Shown: in pieces, positions 6,405 to 14,947 of the stretch | Numbering within the stretch: the stretch's first letter is position 1 | Layout: every line of letters starts with the position of its first letter | Assembly: GCA_934351925.1 (NCBI GenBank) | Contig: CAKRJT010000041.1 | Span: 1-19,593, forward strand | From: an uncultured Lachnospiraceae bacterium | GTDB lineage: Bacteria; Bacillota; Clostridia; Lachnospirales; Lachnospiraceae | Length of the DNA: 19,593 nucleotides | Direction: 5' to 3' | The notes under the pieces: model-generated | Database searches by the model: none | Told to the model about the DNA's origin: nothing | Seen by the model: only the letters and a program-made list of their open reading frames with translations | Made by a program: the position numbers and the translations under genes

Positions 6405-7514
6405 ATGAAAATCATCTGCAATAAATCAGATCTTCTGTCAGGTGTGAGTATAGTTCTCAAAGCTATACCTTCCAGAACAACAATGACTATTTTAGAATGT
6501 ATTCTCATTGATGCATCTGCCGGAGAAATTAAACTTACCGGCAATGACATGGAGCTTGGAATAGAGACAATAATCAAGGGTGAAATCGAACAGAGAGGCA
6601 AGATTGCCATCGACGCCAAGATTTTTTCCGACATTATAAGAAAACTTCCGGACAGTGAAGTTACTATAGAGACTGACGATAATTATGTCGCACGCATTAT
6701 CTGTGAGAAGGCTAACTTCACCATCTCCGGAAAATCAGGCGAAGATTTCTCCTATCTGCCTTATATAGAGAAGGACAAGTTCATCGAGCTTTCCAAGTTT
6801 GCACTCAAGGAGGTTATCAGACAGACAATATTCTCGATAGCCGACAATGAGAGCAGTAACAGAATTATGACAGGTGAACTTTTTGAAATTAAAGAAAATA
6901 ATCTCAGGGTTGTCTCACTAGACGGACATAGAATATCCATAAGAAATATTGAACTTAAGAATTCCTATGAACCTATCAAGGTGATTGTCCCGGGGAAGGC
7001 ATTAAACGAAATCAGCAAAATTCTGTCCGGTGAGGCAGATGAGTCGGTGAGCATTTTCTTTACCGACAACCATATTTTGTTTGAGTTCGACCAGACAAAG
7101 GTTGTGTCACGACTTATAGACGGAGAGTTTTTCAAGATTGACCAGATGCTCTCGAAGGACTATGAGACCAAAGTTGTCATCAACAAGAAGGAGTTTTTGG
7201 ACTGTATCGACCGTTCGATGCTGCTCGTCAAGGAAGGTGACAAGAAGCCTATTATCGTAGATATTACTGATGGCTCGCTTGAGATAAAGATTAACTCCAC
7301 AATCGGCTCCATGAACGAGGACATTGATATATCAAAAGAGGGCAGGGATATAATGATTGGCTTCAACGGACGTTTCCTCATGGATGCGCTCAAGGTTATA
7401 GACGATGAGCAGATATTCATATATCTGATGAACCCTAAGGCACCTTGCTTTATCCGCGATGACAAGAATGAATATATTTATCTCATTCTTCCAGTTAACT
7501 TTAACAACTATTAA
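6405..7514 (+). CDS. dnaN: DNA polymerase III beta sliding clamp
   Basis: The clamp encircles DNA and tethers the replicative polymerase and many repair proteins. The 369-aa protein opens MKIICNKSDLLSGVSIVLKA and has the family pattern SRTTMTILECILIDA. A FTISGKSGEDFSYLP segment follows, then RVVSLDGHRISIRN, and the third domain ends with DDKNEYIYLILPVNFNNY, where the family usually ends LPVRL or similar. AAAGGAG ten bases upstream supports the start. Length and domain layout are normal for Firmicutes. Confidence 0.97.
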   Translation: MKIICNKSDLLSGVSIVLKAIPSRTTMTILECILIDASAGEIKLTGNDMELGIETIIKGEIEQRGKIAIDAKIFSDIIRKLPDSEVTIETDDNYVARIICEKANFTISGKSGEDFSYLPYIEKDKFIELSKFALKEVIRQTIFSIADNESSNRIMTGELFEIKENNLRVVSLDGHRISIRNIELKNSYEPIKVIVPGKALNEISKILSGEADESVSIFFTDNHILFEFDQTKVVSRLIDGEFFKIDQMLSKDYETKVVINKKEFLDCIDRSMLLVKEGDKKPIIVDITDGSLEIKINSTIGSMNEDIDISKEGRDIMIGFNGRFLMDALKVIDDEQIFIYLMNPKAPCFIRDDKNEYIYLILPVNFNNY

Positions 7515-7540
7515 TGGATAATTATACAGATTATACATGC

Positions 7541-7564
7541 ATAATTATACAAATGTATAATTAT
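7541..7564. repeat. AT-only hairpin after dnaN
   Basis: A 10-bp perfect inverted repeat (7541-7550 with 7555-7564) with a 4-nt loop lies in the dnaN-S4 gap. Half of it (ATAATTATACA) is also found just upstream around 7519. No U tract follows, so it is at best a weak terminator or a degenerate repeat. Confidence 0.4.
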
Positions 7565-7632
7565 TAATATAAAATGCATAAATATAAAACAATTTGATTT
7601 TTACCCAAGTTATGCTTATAGAAAGGGAAAAC

Positions 7633-7842
7633 ATGGAAATAATAAAACTGAGAGAAGAATTTATTAAGCTGGGACAGGCCTTGAAAGCAGCAGGCCTTGT
7701 CGAGTCCGGCGTTGACGCGAAGCTTGTCATTCTTGACGGACAGGTTAAAGTAAACGGTGCCGTTGAGCTTCAGAGAGGCAAGAAACTTCATGCGGGTGAT
7801 GTCGTTGAGTATGACGGAGAAACTATCAAGATAGAAGGTTAG
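7633..7842 (+). CDS. yaaA: S4-domain RNA-binding protein, YaaA type
   Basis: This small (69 aa) S4-like RNA-binding protein is conserved between dnaN and recF in many Firmicutes. The S4 core is visible as FIKLGQALKAAGLVESG followed by AKLVILDGQVKVNG, with a closing LHAGDVVEYDGE. In relatives it is linked to ribosome assembly, which I infer here only from the family. I chose the ATG at 7633 because AAAGGG lies six bases upstream; the longer frame from 7594 has no such signal. It ends six bases before recF, so the two are probably co-translated. Confidence 0.9.
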   Translation: MEIIKLREEFIKLGQALKAAGLVESGVDAKLVILDGQVKVNGAVELQRGKKLHAGDVVEYDGETIKIEG

Positions 7843-7848
7843 GGTAAA

Positions 7849-8934
7849 ATGGTTATCGAGGCTCTTGATTTGCAAAACTACAGAAATTACGGGCTCCTAA
7901 GCATGAAGTTTTCGCCGGAAACCAATATTCTGTATGGTGACAACGCTCAGGGCAAGACAAACATACTCGAGGCAATATATGTGGCAGGCACGACAAAGTC
8001 ACACCGCGCGGGCAAGGACAGGGAAATCATTGCCTTTGACAGCGACGAGGCGCACATTAAGATGTTTGTACGCAAGAATAATATTCCGCACAGGATAGAC
8101 ATGCATCTTAAAAAGACGAGGGCGAAGGGTGTTGCGATAGACGGAATACCTATAAAGAGAGCCGTGGACCTGCTCGGTATAATCAATATTGTATTTTTTT
8201 CGCCCGAGGATCTCAACATAATCAAGAGCGGACCGGCTGAGCGCAGACGTTTCATGGATATGGAGCTGTGCCAGCTAAACAAGCTGTATGTCCACAATCT
8301 CGTCAATTACAACAAGGCTCTCTTACAGAGAAATAAGCTGTTAAAGGATATCTCCTTCAATCCGTCGCTTGCGGACACGCTTGATGTGTGGGACGAGCAG
8401 CTTGTGGGTTTCGGAAAAGAACTCATAAAGATAAGGCGTGATTTTGTGGACAGCCTCAACGGTATAATATATGATATACATAACAGGCTGTCAGGAAACA
8501 AGGAACAGCTAAAGCTTGTGTATGAGCCTTCAGTGACTGAGGAGGAGTTTAAGACTAAGCTCTCGGAGGCGAAGGATAAGGACATAAGGCAGAAAACGAC
8601 CGCATACGGTCCTCACAGGGATGACATGAGCTTCCTGCTCGGAGATATGGATGTCAGAAAATACGGTTCGCAGGGGCAGCAGAGAACCTGTGCGCTGTCC
8701 CTTAAGCTGTCGGAGATTGAGCTTGTGAAGCTTATAACCGGGGACACGCCGGTGCTGCTGTTAGACGATGTTTTCTCGGAGCTTGATGCTAACAGACAGA
8801 ACTATCTGTTAGACAGCATAAGCAATGTCCAGACTATTGTGACATGCACGGGACTCGATGAGTTTATTAATTACCGTTTTCATCTGGATAAGGTGTACTA
8901 TGTGACAGAAGGTCATGTGGTTGAGAAGAACTGA
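7849..8934 (+). CDS. recF: DNA replication and repair protein RecF
   Basis: RecF is an SMC-like ATPase that helps load RecA at gaps through RecFOR. The 361-aa protein has N-terminal Walker A GDNAQGKTN (30-38). FFSPEDLNIIKSGPAERRRF follows near 116-135. It then has GPHRDD (254-259), the ABC signature YGSQGQQRT (272-280), and Walker B PVLLLDDVFSELD (301-313). The length is typical. The ribosome binding site is modest (AGGG), consistent with coupling to the S4 gene six bases upstream. Confidence 0.97.
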   Translation: MVIEALDLQNYRNYGLLSMKFSPETNILYGDNAQGKTNILEAIYVAGTTKSHRAGKDREIIAFDSDEAHIKMFVRKNNIPHRIDMHLKKTRAKGVAIDGIPIKRAVDLLGIINIVFFSPEDLNIIKSGPAERRRFMDMELCQLNKLYVHNLVNYNKALLQRNKLLKDISFNPSLADTLDVWDEQLVGFGKELIKIRRDFVDSLNGIIYDIHNRLSGNKEQLKLVYEPSVTEEEFKTKLSEAKDKDIRQKTTAYGPHRDDMSFLLGDMDVRKYGSQGQQRTCALSLKLSEIELVKLITGDTPVLLLDDVFSELDANRQNYLLDSISNVQTIVTCTGLDEFINYRFHLDKVYYVTEGHVVEKN

Positions 8935-8941
8935 TAAATAA

Positions 8942-8974
8942 GATATATGGGAGAGCGCTGCTGCCGCATATATC
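8942..8974 (+). terminator. Possible weak terminator after recF
   Basis: An 8-bp stem (8942-8949 with 8967-8974) encloses a GC-rich loop and is followed by ATTACTTTT. The U run is poor, so termination would be partial at best. It occupies the short recF-gyrB gap, where some Firmicutes carry remB; no such gene is present here. Confidence 0.35.
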
Positions 8975-9022
8975 ATTACTTTTAGAATATTTAATTTAGC
9001 TTAGCGCAGAAATGAGGAAAGC

Positions 9023-10936
9023 ATGGAAAATAACTATGGAGCTGACCAGATACAGATACTTGAAGGTCTTGAGGCAGTAAGAAAAAGACCGGGAATGTAT
9101 ATTGGCAGTACATCATCGAAGGGACTTCATCATTTGGTTTATGAGATTGTAGACAATTCGGTAGATGAGGCTTTAGCAGGCTACTGCACCGAGATTGATG
9201 TGCAGATTAACTCTGACAATTCAATAACAGTAATGGATAACGGACGAGGCATTCCTGTAGGAATAAATGCCAAGTCGGGACTCCCGGCTGTAGAGGTTGT
9301 ATTTACAATTCTCCATGCCGGAGGCAAGTTCGGCGGCGGAGGCTACAAGGTATCCGGAGGTCTTCACGGAGTAGGTGCGTCCGTCGTAAACGCGCTCTCC
9401 GAGTGGCTTGAGGTTCAGGTGTACCACGATGGCAGCATATACCAGCAGAGATATGAGAGGGGCAAGGTAATGTATCCTCTCAAGGTTGTCGGTAACTGCG
9501 ATATGGAAAAGACAGGAACGAAGGTAAGTTTCCTTCCGGACAAGGAGATTTTTGAGGATACCGTATACGATTTTGACATATTGAAGAACCGTCTGAGGGA
9601 GATGGCATTCCTCACGAAGGGCATCAAGATAATTCTCAGGGATGACAGAGAGGACAAGAAGGAGAAGATATTCCACTACGAGGGCGGTATCAAGGAGTTC
9701 GTCCAGTACTTAAACCGCAGCAAGACCCCTCTCTATGAGAGTATTATCTACTGCGAGGGTACGGTGAACAACATATCCGTGGAGGTTGCCTTCCAGCACA
9801 ACGACGATTACAACGAGAGCATCTACTCCTTTGTAAACAATATAAACACGCCAGAGGGCGGCATGCACCTTACAGGCTTCAGAAATGCAATAACCAAGAC
9901 GTTTAACGATTATGCAAGAAGCAACAAGCTTCTTAAGGACAGCGAGCAGAACCTCACGGGTGAGGACATAAGAGAGGGTCTTACTGCCATTGTCAGTGTA
10001 AAAATTGAAAATCCTCAGTTTGAGGGGCAGACCAAGCAGAAGCTTGGAAACAGCGAGGCGAGAGGTGCGGTTGACAATGTTGTTACAGAGCAGCTTACAT
10101 ATTTCCTCGAGCAGAATCCGGCTGTTGCCAAGATGATATGTGAGAAATCCCTTCTCGCGCAGAGAGCTAGGGAGGCAGCAAGAAAGGCGAGGGATTTGAC
10201 GAGAAGAAAGACTGCACTCGAGTCCATGAGTCTTCCGGGCAAGCTTGCCGACTGTTCCGACAAGGATCCTAAGAACTGTGAAATCTTCATCGTAGAGGGG
10301 GATTCCGCCGGCGGCTCAGCCAAGTCGGCAAGAAGCCGTGCGACACAGGCTATTCTCCCGCTTCGAGGAAAGATTCTCAATGTCGAGAAGGCAAGACTTG
10401 ACCGTATACTCGGAAATGCCGAGATTAAGGCGATGATAACCGCATTCGGAACGGGAATACACGAGGATTTCGATATAAGCAAGCTTCGTTACCATAAGAT
10501 TATCATTATGACTGATGCCGATGTTGACGGTGCACATATTGCTACGCTTATGCTCACCTTCCTTTACCGTTTTATGCCTGAGCTTATCAAGCAGGGCTAT
10601 GTGTACCTTGCACAGCCGCCTCTTTACAAGCTCGAGAAGAACAAGAAGGTATGGTATGCATATTCGGACGAGCAGCTCAATGATATTCTGACCGAGGTAG
10701 GACGTGACCAGAATAATAAGATACAGCGTTACAAGGGTCTTGGCGAGATGGACGCAGACCAGCTCTGGGAGACGACAATGGACCCGGCAAAGAGAATACT
10801 TAAGAAGGTATTCTATGATGAGGAGTATGCATCAGAGATTGACGTGACATTCTCAACACTTATGGGTGACAATGTTGAACCTAGAAGGGAATTCATCGAG
10901 GCAAACGCGAAGTTCGTTAAGAACCTGGATATATAA
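9023..10936 (+). CDS. gyrB: DNA gyrase subunit B
   Basis: GyrB is the ATPase subunit of gyrase, which introduces negative supercoils. The 637-aa protein has the GHKL ATPase domain with EIVDNSVDEA (41-50), DNGRGIP (72-78) and SGGLHGVGASVVNALS (111-126). The ATP-contacting QTKQKLGN lies at 336-343. The Toprim domain has EGDSAGG (425-431) and MTDADVDGAH (496-505). The C-terminal segment carries RYKGLGEMDADQLWETTMDP. It lacks the insert found in enterobacterial GyrB, as expected in Firmicutes. GAGG just upstream supports the start. Confidence 0.98.
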   Translation: MENNYGADQIQILEGLEAVRKRPGMYIGSTSSKGLHHLVYEIVDNSVDEALAGYCTEIDVQINSDNSITVMDNGRGIPVGINAKSGLPAVEVVFTILHAGGKFGGGGYKVSGGLHGVGASVVNALSEWLEVQVYHDGSIYQQRYERGKVMYPLKVVGNCDMEKTGTKVSFLPDKEIFEDTVYDFDILKNRLREMAFLTKGIKIILRDDREDKKEKIFHYEGGIKEFVQYLNRSKTPLYESIIYCEGTVNNISVEVAFQHNDDYNESIYSFVNNINTPEGGMHLTGFRNAITKTFNDYARSNKLLKDSEQNLTGEDIREGLTAIVSVKIENPQFEGQTKQKLGNSEARGAVDNVVTEQLTYFLEQNPAVAKMICEKSLLAQRAREAARKARDLTRRKTALESMSLPGKLADCSDKDPKNCEIFIVEGDSAGGSAKSARSRATQAILPLRGKILNVEKARLDRILGNAEIKAMITAFGTGIHEDFDISKLRYHKIIIMTDADVDGAHIATLMLTFLYRFMPELIKQGYVYLAQPPLYKLEKNKKVWYAYSDEQLNDILTEVGRDQNNKIQRYKGLGEMDADQLWETTMDPAKRILKKVFYDEEYASEIDVTFSTLMGDNVEPRREFIEANAKFVKNLDI

Positions 10937-10942
10937 GTTCAT

Positions 10943-11090
10943 CAAGTAAATATAATACGGGACTGCTTGCCGTCAGAGGATTATATTTATTTGCTGGACA
11001 AACGTACATGAGCAAGATATTTCATCGAAGCAGAAATAGTAAATTGCGAATGTACGTTAGCAATTTCGAGAGTGAAACGGAGAAATTGCT
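10943..11090 (+). other. Structured gyrA leader with competing hairpins
   Basis: In the gyrB-gyrA gap a 14-bp stem with one G-U pair (10943-10956 with 10980-10993) encloses an inner ACGG/CCGT stem. A second inverted repeat, 9 bp, pairs 11001-11009 with 11050-11058. The segment 11060-11066 can pair with 11041-11047, or (as 11059-11067) with 11082-11090; these are mutually exclusive. The gyrA ribosome binding site GGAGG is at 11114-11118. The arrangement looks like a regulatory leader or an inserted palindromic repeat. Confidence 0.55.
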
Positions 11091-11126
11091 TATATAAAAT
11101 AAAAAATAATTTCGGAGGAAATATAA

Positions 11127-13637
11127 ATGGATGAGCATATCTTTGACAAGGTCCATGATGTAGACCTGAAAAAGACTATGGAGGACTCATATATAGACTA
11201 TGCGATGAGCGTTATCGCTGCGAGAGCGCTCCCTGATGTCAGGGACGGTCTTAAGCCGGTACAGCGTAGAATACTCTACTCTATGATAGAGCTGAACAAC
11301 GGTCCGGATAAGCCGCACAGAAAGTGTGCGCGTATCGTCGGAGATACAATGGGTAAATACCACCCACACGGAGACTCTTCAATCTACGATGCACTCGTTA
11401 AGCTCGCGCAGGATTTTGCGACGAGATACCCGCTTGTCGACGGTCACGGCAACTTTGGCTCCGTCGACGGTGACGGCGCTGCTGCCATGCGATACACGGA
11501 GGCGAGACTCAGTAAGATTTCCATGGAGATGCTTGCAAATATTGACATGGATACAGTTGATTTTACTCCGAACTTTGATGAGACAGAGAAGGAGCCTACA
11601 GTGCTCCCTTCGAGATATCCGAACCTTATGGTGAACGGAACCTCGGGTATCGCCGTTGGTATGGCAACCAATATACCGCCTCACAACCTTCGCGAGGTCA
11701 TTGCAGCCGTTGTGAAGATTATCGACAACGAGGTTGAGTTTGACAGGGAGACAGATATAGATGAGCTCATGGAGATTGTGAAGGGACCTGATTTCCCTAC
11801 AGGAGCCATGGTTATCGGCAGGAGAGGAATTGAGGAGGCGTACCGCACCGGACGCGGAAAGATTAAGGTACGCGCGGTGACGGATATAGAGGCTATGCCT
11901 AACGGCAAGAGCCGCATTATCGTGTCCGAAATTCCATACATGGTAAATAAGGCAAATCTTATCCAGAAGATAGCAGAGCTTGTCAAGGAAAAGAAGATTG
12001 ACGGAATAACAGATTTGAGAGATGAGTCCGACAGACAGGGTATGAGAATATGCATTGAGCTCAGAAAGGACGCCAATGCAAACATCGTTCTCAACCAGCT
12101 CTACAAGCACACACAGATGCAGGATACCTTCGGCGTGATTATGCTCGCGCTTGTCGACCAGCAGCCTAAGGTGCTTAATCTCAAGGAGATGCTCGGCTAT
12201 TACCTTCTTCATCAGAAGGACGTGGTGACGAGAAGAACACGCTACGAGCTCAACAAGGCTGAGGCAAGAGCACATATCCTGGAGGGCTTGATGATAGCTC
12301 TCGACAATATCGATGAGGTTATCAGCATTATAAGAAGCTCTGAGAATGTGGCAGCAGCAAAGACAAGACTCATCGAGCGCTTCGGTCTTACTGAGGTTCA
12401 GGCTCAGGCTATCGTTGATATGCGTCTTAGGGCACTCACAGGCTTAGAGAGAGAGAAGATTGAGCAGGAGTTAGCAGCACTCAGAGCCAGAATAGAGGAG
12501 TTGAAGGCTATACTTGCAGATGAGAAGAAGCTTCTTTTGGTTATCCGCAAGGAGATTATGGAGATTTCCGATAAGTACGGCGATGACAGAAGAACCTCTA
12601 TCGGCTATGACGAGTCAGAGATTAACATGGAGGACCTCATTCCTGATGAGAGCACTGTTATTGCCATGACTAACCTCGGTTATATAAAGAGAATGACTCT
12701 TGACAACTTCAAGAGCCAGAACAGGGGCGGACGCGGAATAAAGGGAATGCAGACAATAGATGAGGACTACATAGAGGACTTATTTATGACCACAACACAC
12801 AAGAACCTCTTATTCTGCACAAGCCTCGGAAGAATTTACCGCCTGAAGGCTTATGAGATACCTGAAGCGAGCCGTACTGCGAGAGGAACAGCCATCGTAA
12901 ATCTCTTACAGCTCATGCCGGGAGAGAAGATAAGTGCAATTATACCTGTAAACGGTATCAAAGATGACTCATATCTTTTCATGTGCACCAAGAACGGTAT
13001 TGTCAAGAGAACGCCTGCGAAGGAATATGCTAATATCCGTAAGACGGGTATCCAGACAATCACGCTCAGGGACGATGACGAGCTTATCGAGGTTAAGGAG
13101 ACCGACGGCGGCAAGGATATCATACTTGTCACCAAGCTCGGTATGTGCATCCGCTTTAACGAGCAGGATGTAAGACCTACCGGAAGAAGCGCGATGGGTG
13201 TAATCGGCATGAACCTTATTGCAGGAGATGAAGTTGTGGGAATGCAGCTTGATACTCAGGGTGATGAGCTTCTTATCGTATCGGAGAACGGATTAGGAAA
13301 GAGAACCAAGACAGAGGAATTCACCGTACAGCACAGAGGCGGCAAGGGTATCAAGTGCTACAAGATTAATGACAAGACCGGTAATGTGATAGGCGTTAAG
13401 GCTGTCAACGAGAACAGGGAGGTTATGCTTATCACGACGGAGGGGATTATTATACGTCTGCAGGTAGCAGGTATATCCGTGCTGGGACGAATCACCTCGG
13501 GAGTTAAGCTGATCAATCTCGATGAGGGCATTAAGGTTGCAAAGGTAGCTAAGGTTCGCGAAGGCGATGAGACGAAGGAAGAGGACAATGAAGAGCACGA
13601 TAATGCTGACGAAGTTGTTGGAACAACTGAAGAATAA
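11127..13637 (+). CDS. gyrA: DNA gyrase subunit A
   Basis: GyrA cuts and rejoins DNA in the gyrase A2B2 complex. In this 836-aa protein the catalytic tyrosine is Y123 (AAMRYTEARLSKI). The quinolone-determining region reads YHPHGDSSIYDAL with Ser84 and Asp88, the usual susceptible-type residues. The C-terminal beta-pinwheel starts near residue 505 and has a GyrA-box-like QNRGGRG at 531-537. A second such motif, QHRGGKG, is at 735-741. The canonical box is QRRGGKG, so both differ at one or two positions, but the gyrA rather than parC assignment is firm from the neighbouring gyrB. The tail is acidic (about 25 residues rich in D and E). GGAGG lies eight bases before the ATG. Confidence 0.97.
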   Translation: MDEHIFDKVHDVDLKKTMEDSYIDYAMSVIAARALPDVRDGLKPVQRRILYSMIELNNGPDKPHRKCARIVGDTMGKYHPHGDSSIYDALVKLAQDFATRYPLVDGHGNFGSVDGDGAAAMRYTEARLSKISMEMLANIDMDTVDFTPNFDETEKEPTVLPSRYPNLMVNGTSGIAVGMATNIPPHNLREVIAAVVKIIDNEVEFDRETDIDELMEIVKGPDFPTGAMVIGRRGIEEAYRTGRGKIKVRAVTDIEAMPNGKSRIIVSEIPYMVNKANLIQKIAELVKEKKIDGITDLRDESDRQGMRICIELRKDANANIVLNQLYKHTQMQDTFGVIMLALVDQQPKVLNLKEMLGYYLLHQKDVVTRRTRYELNKAEARAHILEGLMIALDNIDEVISIIRSSENVAAAKTRLIERFGLTEVQAQAIVDMRLRALTGLEREKIEQELAALRARIEELKAILADEKKLLLVIRKEIMEISDKYGDDRRTSIGYDESEINMEDLIPDESTVIAMTNLGYIKRMTLDNFKSQNRGGRGIKGMQTIDEDYIEDLFMTTTHKNLLFCTSLGRIYRLKAYEIPEASRTARGTAIVNLLQLMPGEKISAIIPVNGIKDDSYLFMCTKNGIVKRTPAKEYANIRKTGIQTITLRDDDELIEVKETDGGKDIILVTKLGMCIRFNEQDVRPTGRSAMGVIGMNLIAGDEVVGMQLDTQGDELLIVSENGLGKRTKTEEFTVQHRGGKGIKCYKINDKTGNVIGVKAVNENREVMLITTEGIIIRLQVAGISVLGRITSGVKLINLDEGIKVAKVAKVREGDETKEEDNEEHDNADEVVGTTEE

Positions 13638-13798
13638 CAAGGCAAAGATCCGAGCTGGCAAGCCAATTAGAAAATCCGGATATAACGGAAGTACATGTTG
13701 GAGAAATCGAGATAACAGCATTTTATCCATATATATTCGACGCTAAAGTAGAGTTAGAGCCATATTACGGAAAGACAATTATATGTGATGGAGAATAG
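13631..13798 (+). pseudogene. Possible C-terminal gene remnant between gyrA and fumA
   Basis: This 55-codon open frame overlaps the end of gyrA and stops at TAG 13796-13798, three bases before the fumarase start. It reads plausibly as a protein tail (for example ENPDITEVHVGEIEITAFY, then DAKVELEPYYGKTIICDGE). It has no ATG, GTG or TTG start and I recognise no family. It may be the remnant of a deleted gene, or chance: a stop-free run of this size is not rare. Confidence 0.3.
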
Positions 13799-13800
13799 CA

Positions 13801-14643
13801 ATGAGAAATATTAATGTTGAAATTATCACCGATAATATAAAAGAAATGTGTATCGAGGCTAACCACTTTCTGTCTCCCGACATGAGAAATGTATTTGAGA
13901 AGGCTGCCGATGATGAGACCTCTCCTCTTGGCAGACAGATACTTGGACAGCTTAAGGAGAATCTTGAGATTGCTGGAAAAGACATGATACCTATATGTCA
14001 GGATACGGGAATGGCCGTTGTGTTTATGAAGGTCGGTCAGGATGTACATATTGAGGGCGGCTCTTTGAGTGATGCAATAAATGAAGGTGTCAGACAAGGA
14101 TATGTCGACGGTTATCTCAGAAAATCAGTTGTGAAGGATCCGATTGAGAGAGAAAATACTAAGGACAATACGCCGGCGGTAATTCATTATGACATTGTGC
14201 CGGGAGATAAAATTGATATAACGATAGCGCCTAAGGGCTTTGGAAGCGAGAATATGAGCAGGGTATTTATGTTAAAGCCGGCTGACGGAATAGAAGGTGT
14301 TAAGGAAGCAATACTCACCGCGGTCAAGGATGCAGGTCCTAATGCATGTCCGCCTATGGTTGTCGGAGTAGGCATCGGAGGAACCTTTGAAAAATGTGCT
14401 CTGTTGGCCAAAAAGGCTCTGACCAGAGACTTAGATGGAGAACGTCCGTCAGGGTATGTCCGTGAGCTTGAGGATGAGATGCTTGAAAAAATCAATTCAC
14501 TTGGAATCGGTCCGGGCGGGCTTGGCGGTTCTAAGACTGCTCTTGCGGTTAATGTTGAGACATATCCGACACATATTGCAGGGCTTCCTGTGGCAGTCAA
14601 TATATGCTGCCATGTCAACAGACATGTGCATAGAGTCATATAG
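13801..14643 (+). CDS. fumA: Fumarate hydratase (class I, two-subunit), alpha subunit
   Basis: With the beta subunit it interconverts fumarate and malate using an oxygen-sensitive [4Fe-4S] cluster. The 280-aa length is normal for the separate alpha chain. Candidate cluster ligands are Cys66 in PICQDTGMAV, Cys183 in GPNACPPMVVGVGIGG, and Cys270 in VNICCHVNRH (the residue before His in the family). EKINSLGIGPGGLGG and THIAGLPVAVNI are also family signatures. GGAG seven bases upstream supports the ATG. In many Clostridia the beta gene follows directly, but here it lies almost 2 kb away behind a palindrome and a membrane-protein gene. Confidence 0.92.
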   Translation: MRNINVEIITDNIKEMCIEANHFLSPDMRNVFEKAADDETSPLGRQILGQLKENLEIAGKDMIPICQDTGMAVVFMKVGQDVHIEGGSLSDAINEGVRQGYVDGYLRKSVVKDPIERENTKDNTPAVIHYDIVPGDKIDITIAPKGFGSENMSRVFMLKPADGIEGVKEAILTAVKDAGPNACPPMVVGVGIGGTFEKCALLAKKALTRDLDGERPSGYVRELEDEMLEKINSLGIGPGGLGGSKTALAVNVETYPTHIAGLPVAVNICCHVNRHVHRVI

Positions 14644-14648
14644 ATAAT

Positions 14649-14779
14649 GGGAATTGCGGGAGCACGCAGTGCGGAGCAATTCTATATTATTGATATCATA
14701 TATAATGATGTTGAGGTCAAAAGGTATTTTGACCTCAATGATATCGAATTGCTTCGCACTGCGTGCTCCCACAATTCTC
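14649..14779. repeat. 131-bp near-perfect palindrome (MITE/REP-like)
   Basis: The 32-bp arms 14651-14682 and 14746-14777 are reverse complements at 30 of 32 positions. Each arm is itself an imperfect hairpin (GAATTGC ... GCAC-GCA-GTGC ... GCAATTC). The centre is a further 12-bp perfect stem (14711-14722 with 14727-14738, loop GGTA), flanked by two GATATC sites (14692-14697, 14740-14745). It begins five bases after the fumarase alpha stop. It carries no open frame of its own. It may act as a terminator-like or mobile palindromic element; no target duplication is obvious by eye. Confidence 0.85.
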
Positions 14780-14919
14780 AAAAACATTCGTAATTCGCAC
14801 ATTTTTCTTTGAAAAATGGCTTCTTACTCATATTTTTGGCGGGTCATAATGTCAAAAATCCTCACGCAAGCAAGCTTGCATCGGACTTCTGACCTTTTGA
14901 CCCTGATATCATATAATGG
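14780..14919. repeat. Hairpin-rich stretch related to the adjoining palindrome
   Basis: With the palindrome this fills the 304-bp gap before the membrane-protein gene. It holds a small perfect hairpin CATTTTTC-TTT-GAAAAATG at 14800-14818 and a GCAAGCTTGC palindrome near 14871-14880. At 14890-14919 it repeats pieces of the palindrome core: CCTTTTGACC, then TGATATCATATAATG. It therefore looks like part of the same composite element. A TATAAT at 14912-14917 could serve the next gene but has only a poor -35. Confidence 0.55.
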
Positions 14920-14947
14920 AATTAATAAGTGGTAAAGGGATTTTGGT

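Noticed and set aside
11379..12275. 298-aa minus-strand open frame opposite gyrA
   Set aside because: It lies wholly within the conserved gyrA coding region on the other strand and resembles no protein; it is a codon-bias shadow.
13605..13626. Inverted repeat at the end of gyrA as a terminator
   Set aside because: AGTTGTT-GG-AACAACT lies inside the coding sequence and has no U tract after it.
14187..14639. 150-aa minus-strand open frame opposite the fumarase alpha gene
   Set aside because: Fully antisense to a well-conserved enzyme gene and with no recognisable motif or ribosome binding site.
14897..14917. Promoter TTGACC ... TATAAT before the 525-aa membrane gene
   Set aside because: The spacer is only 9 bp, far from the usual 16-18 bp; no better -35 is present at the right distance.
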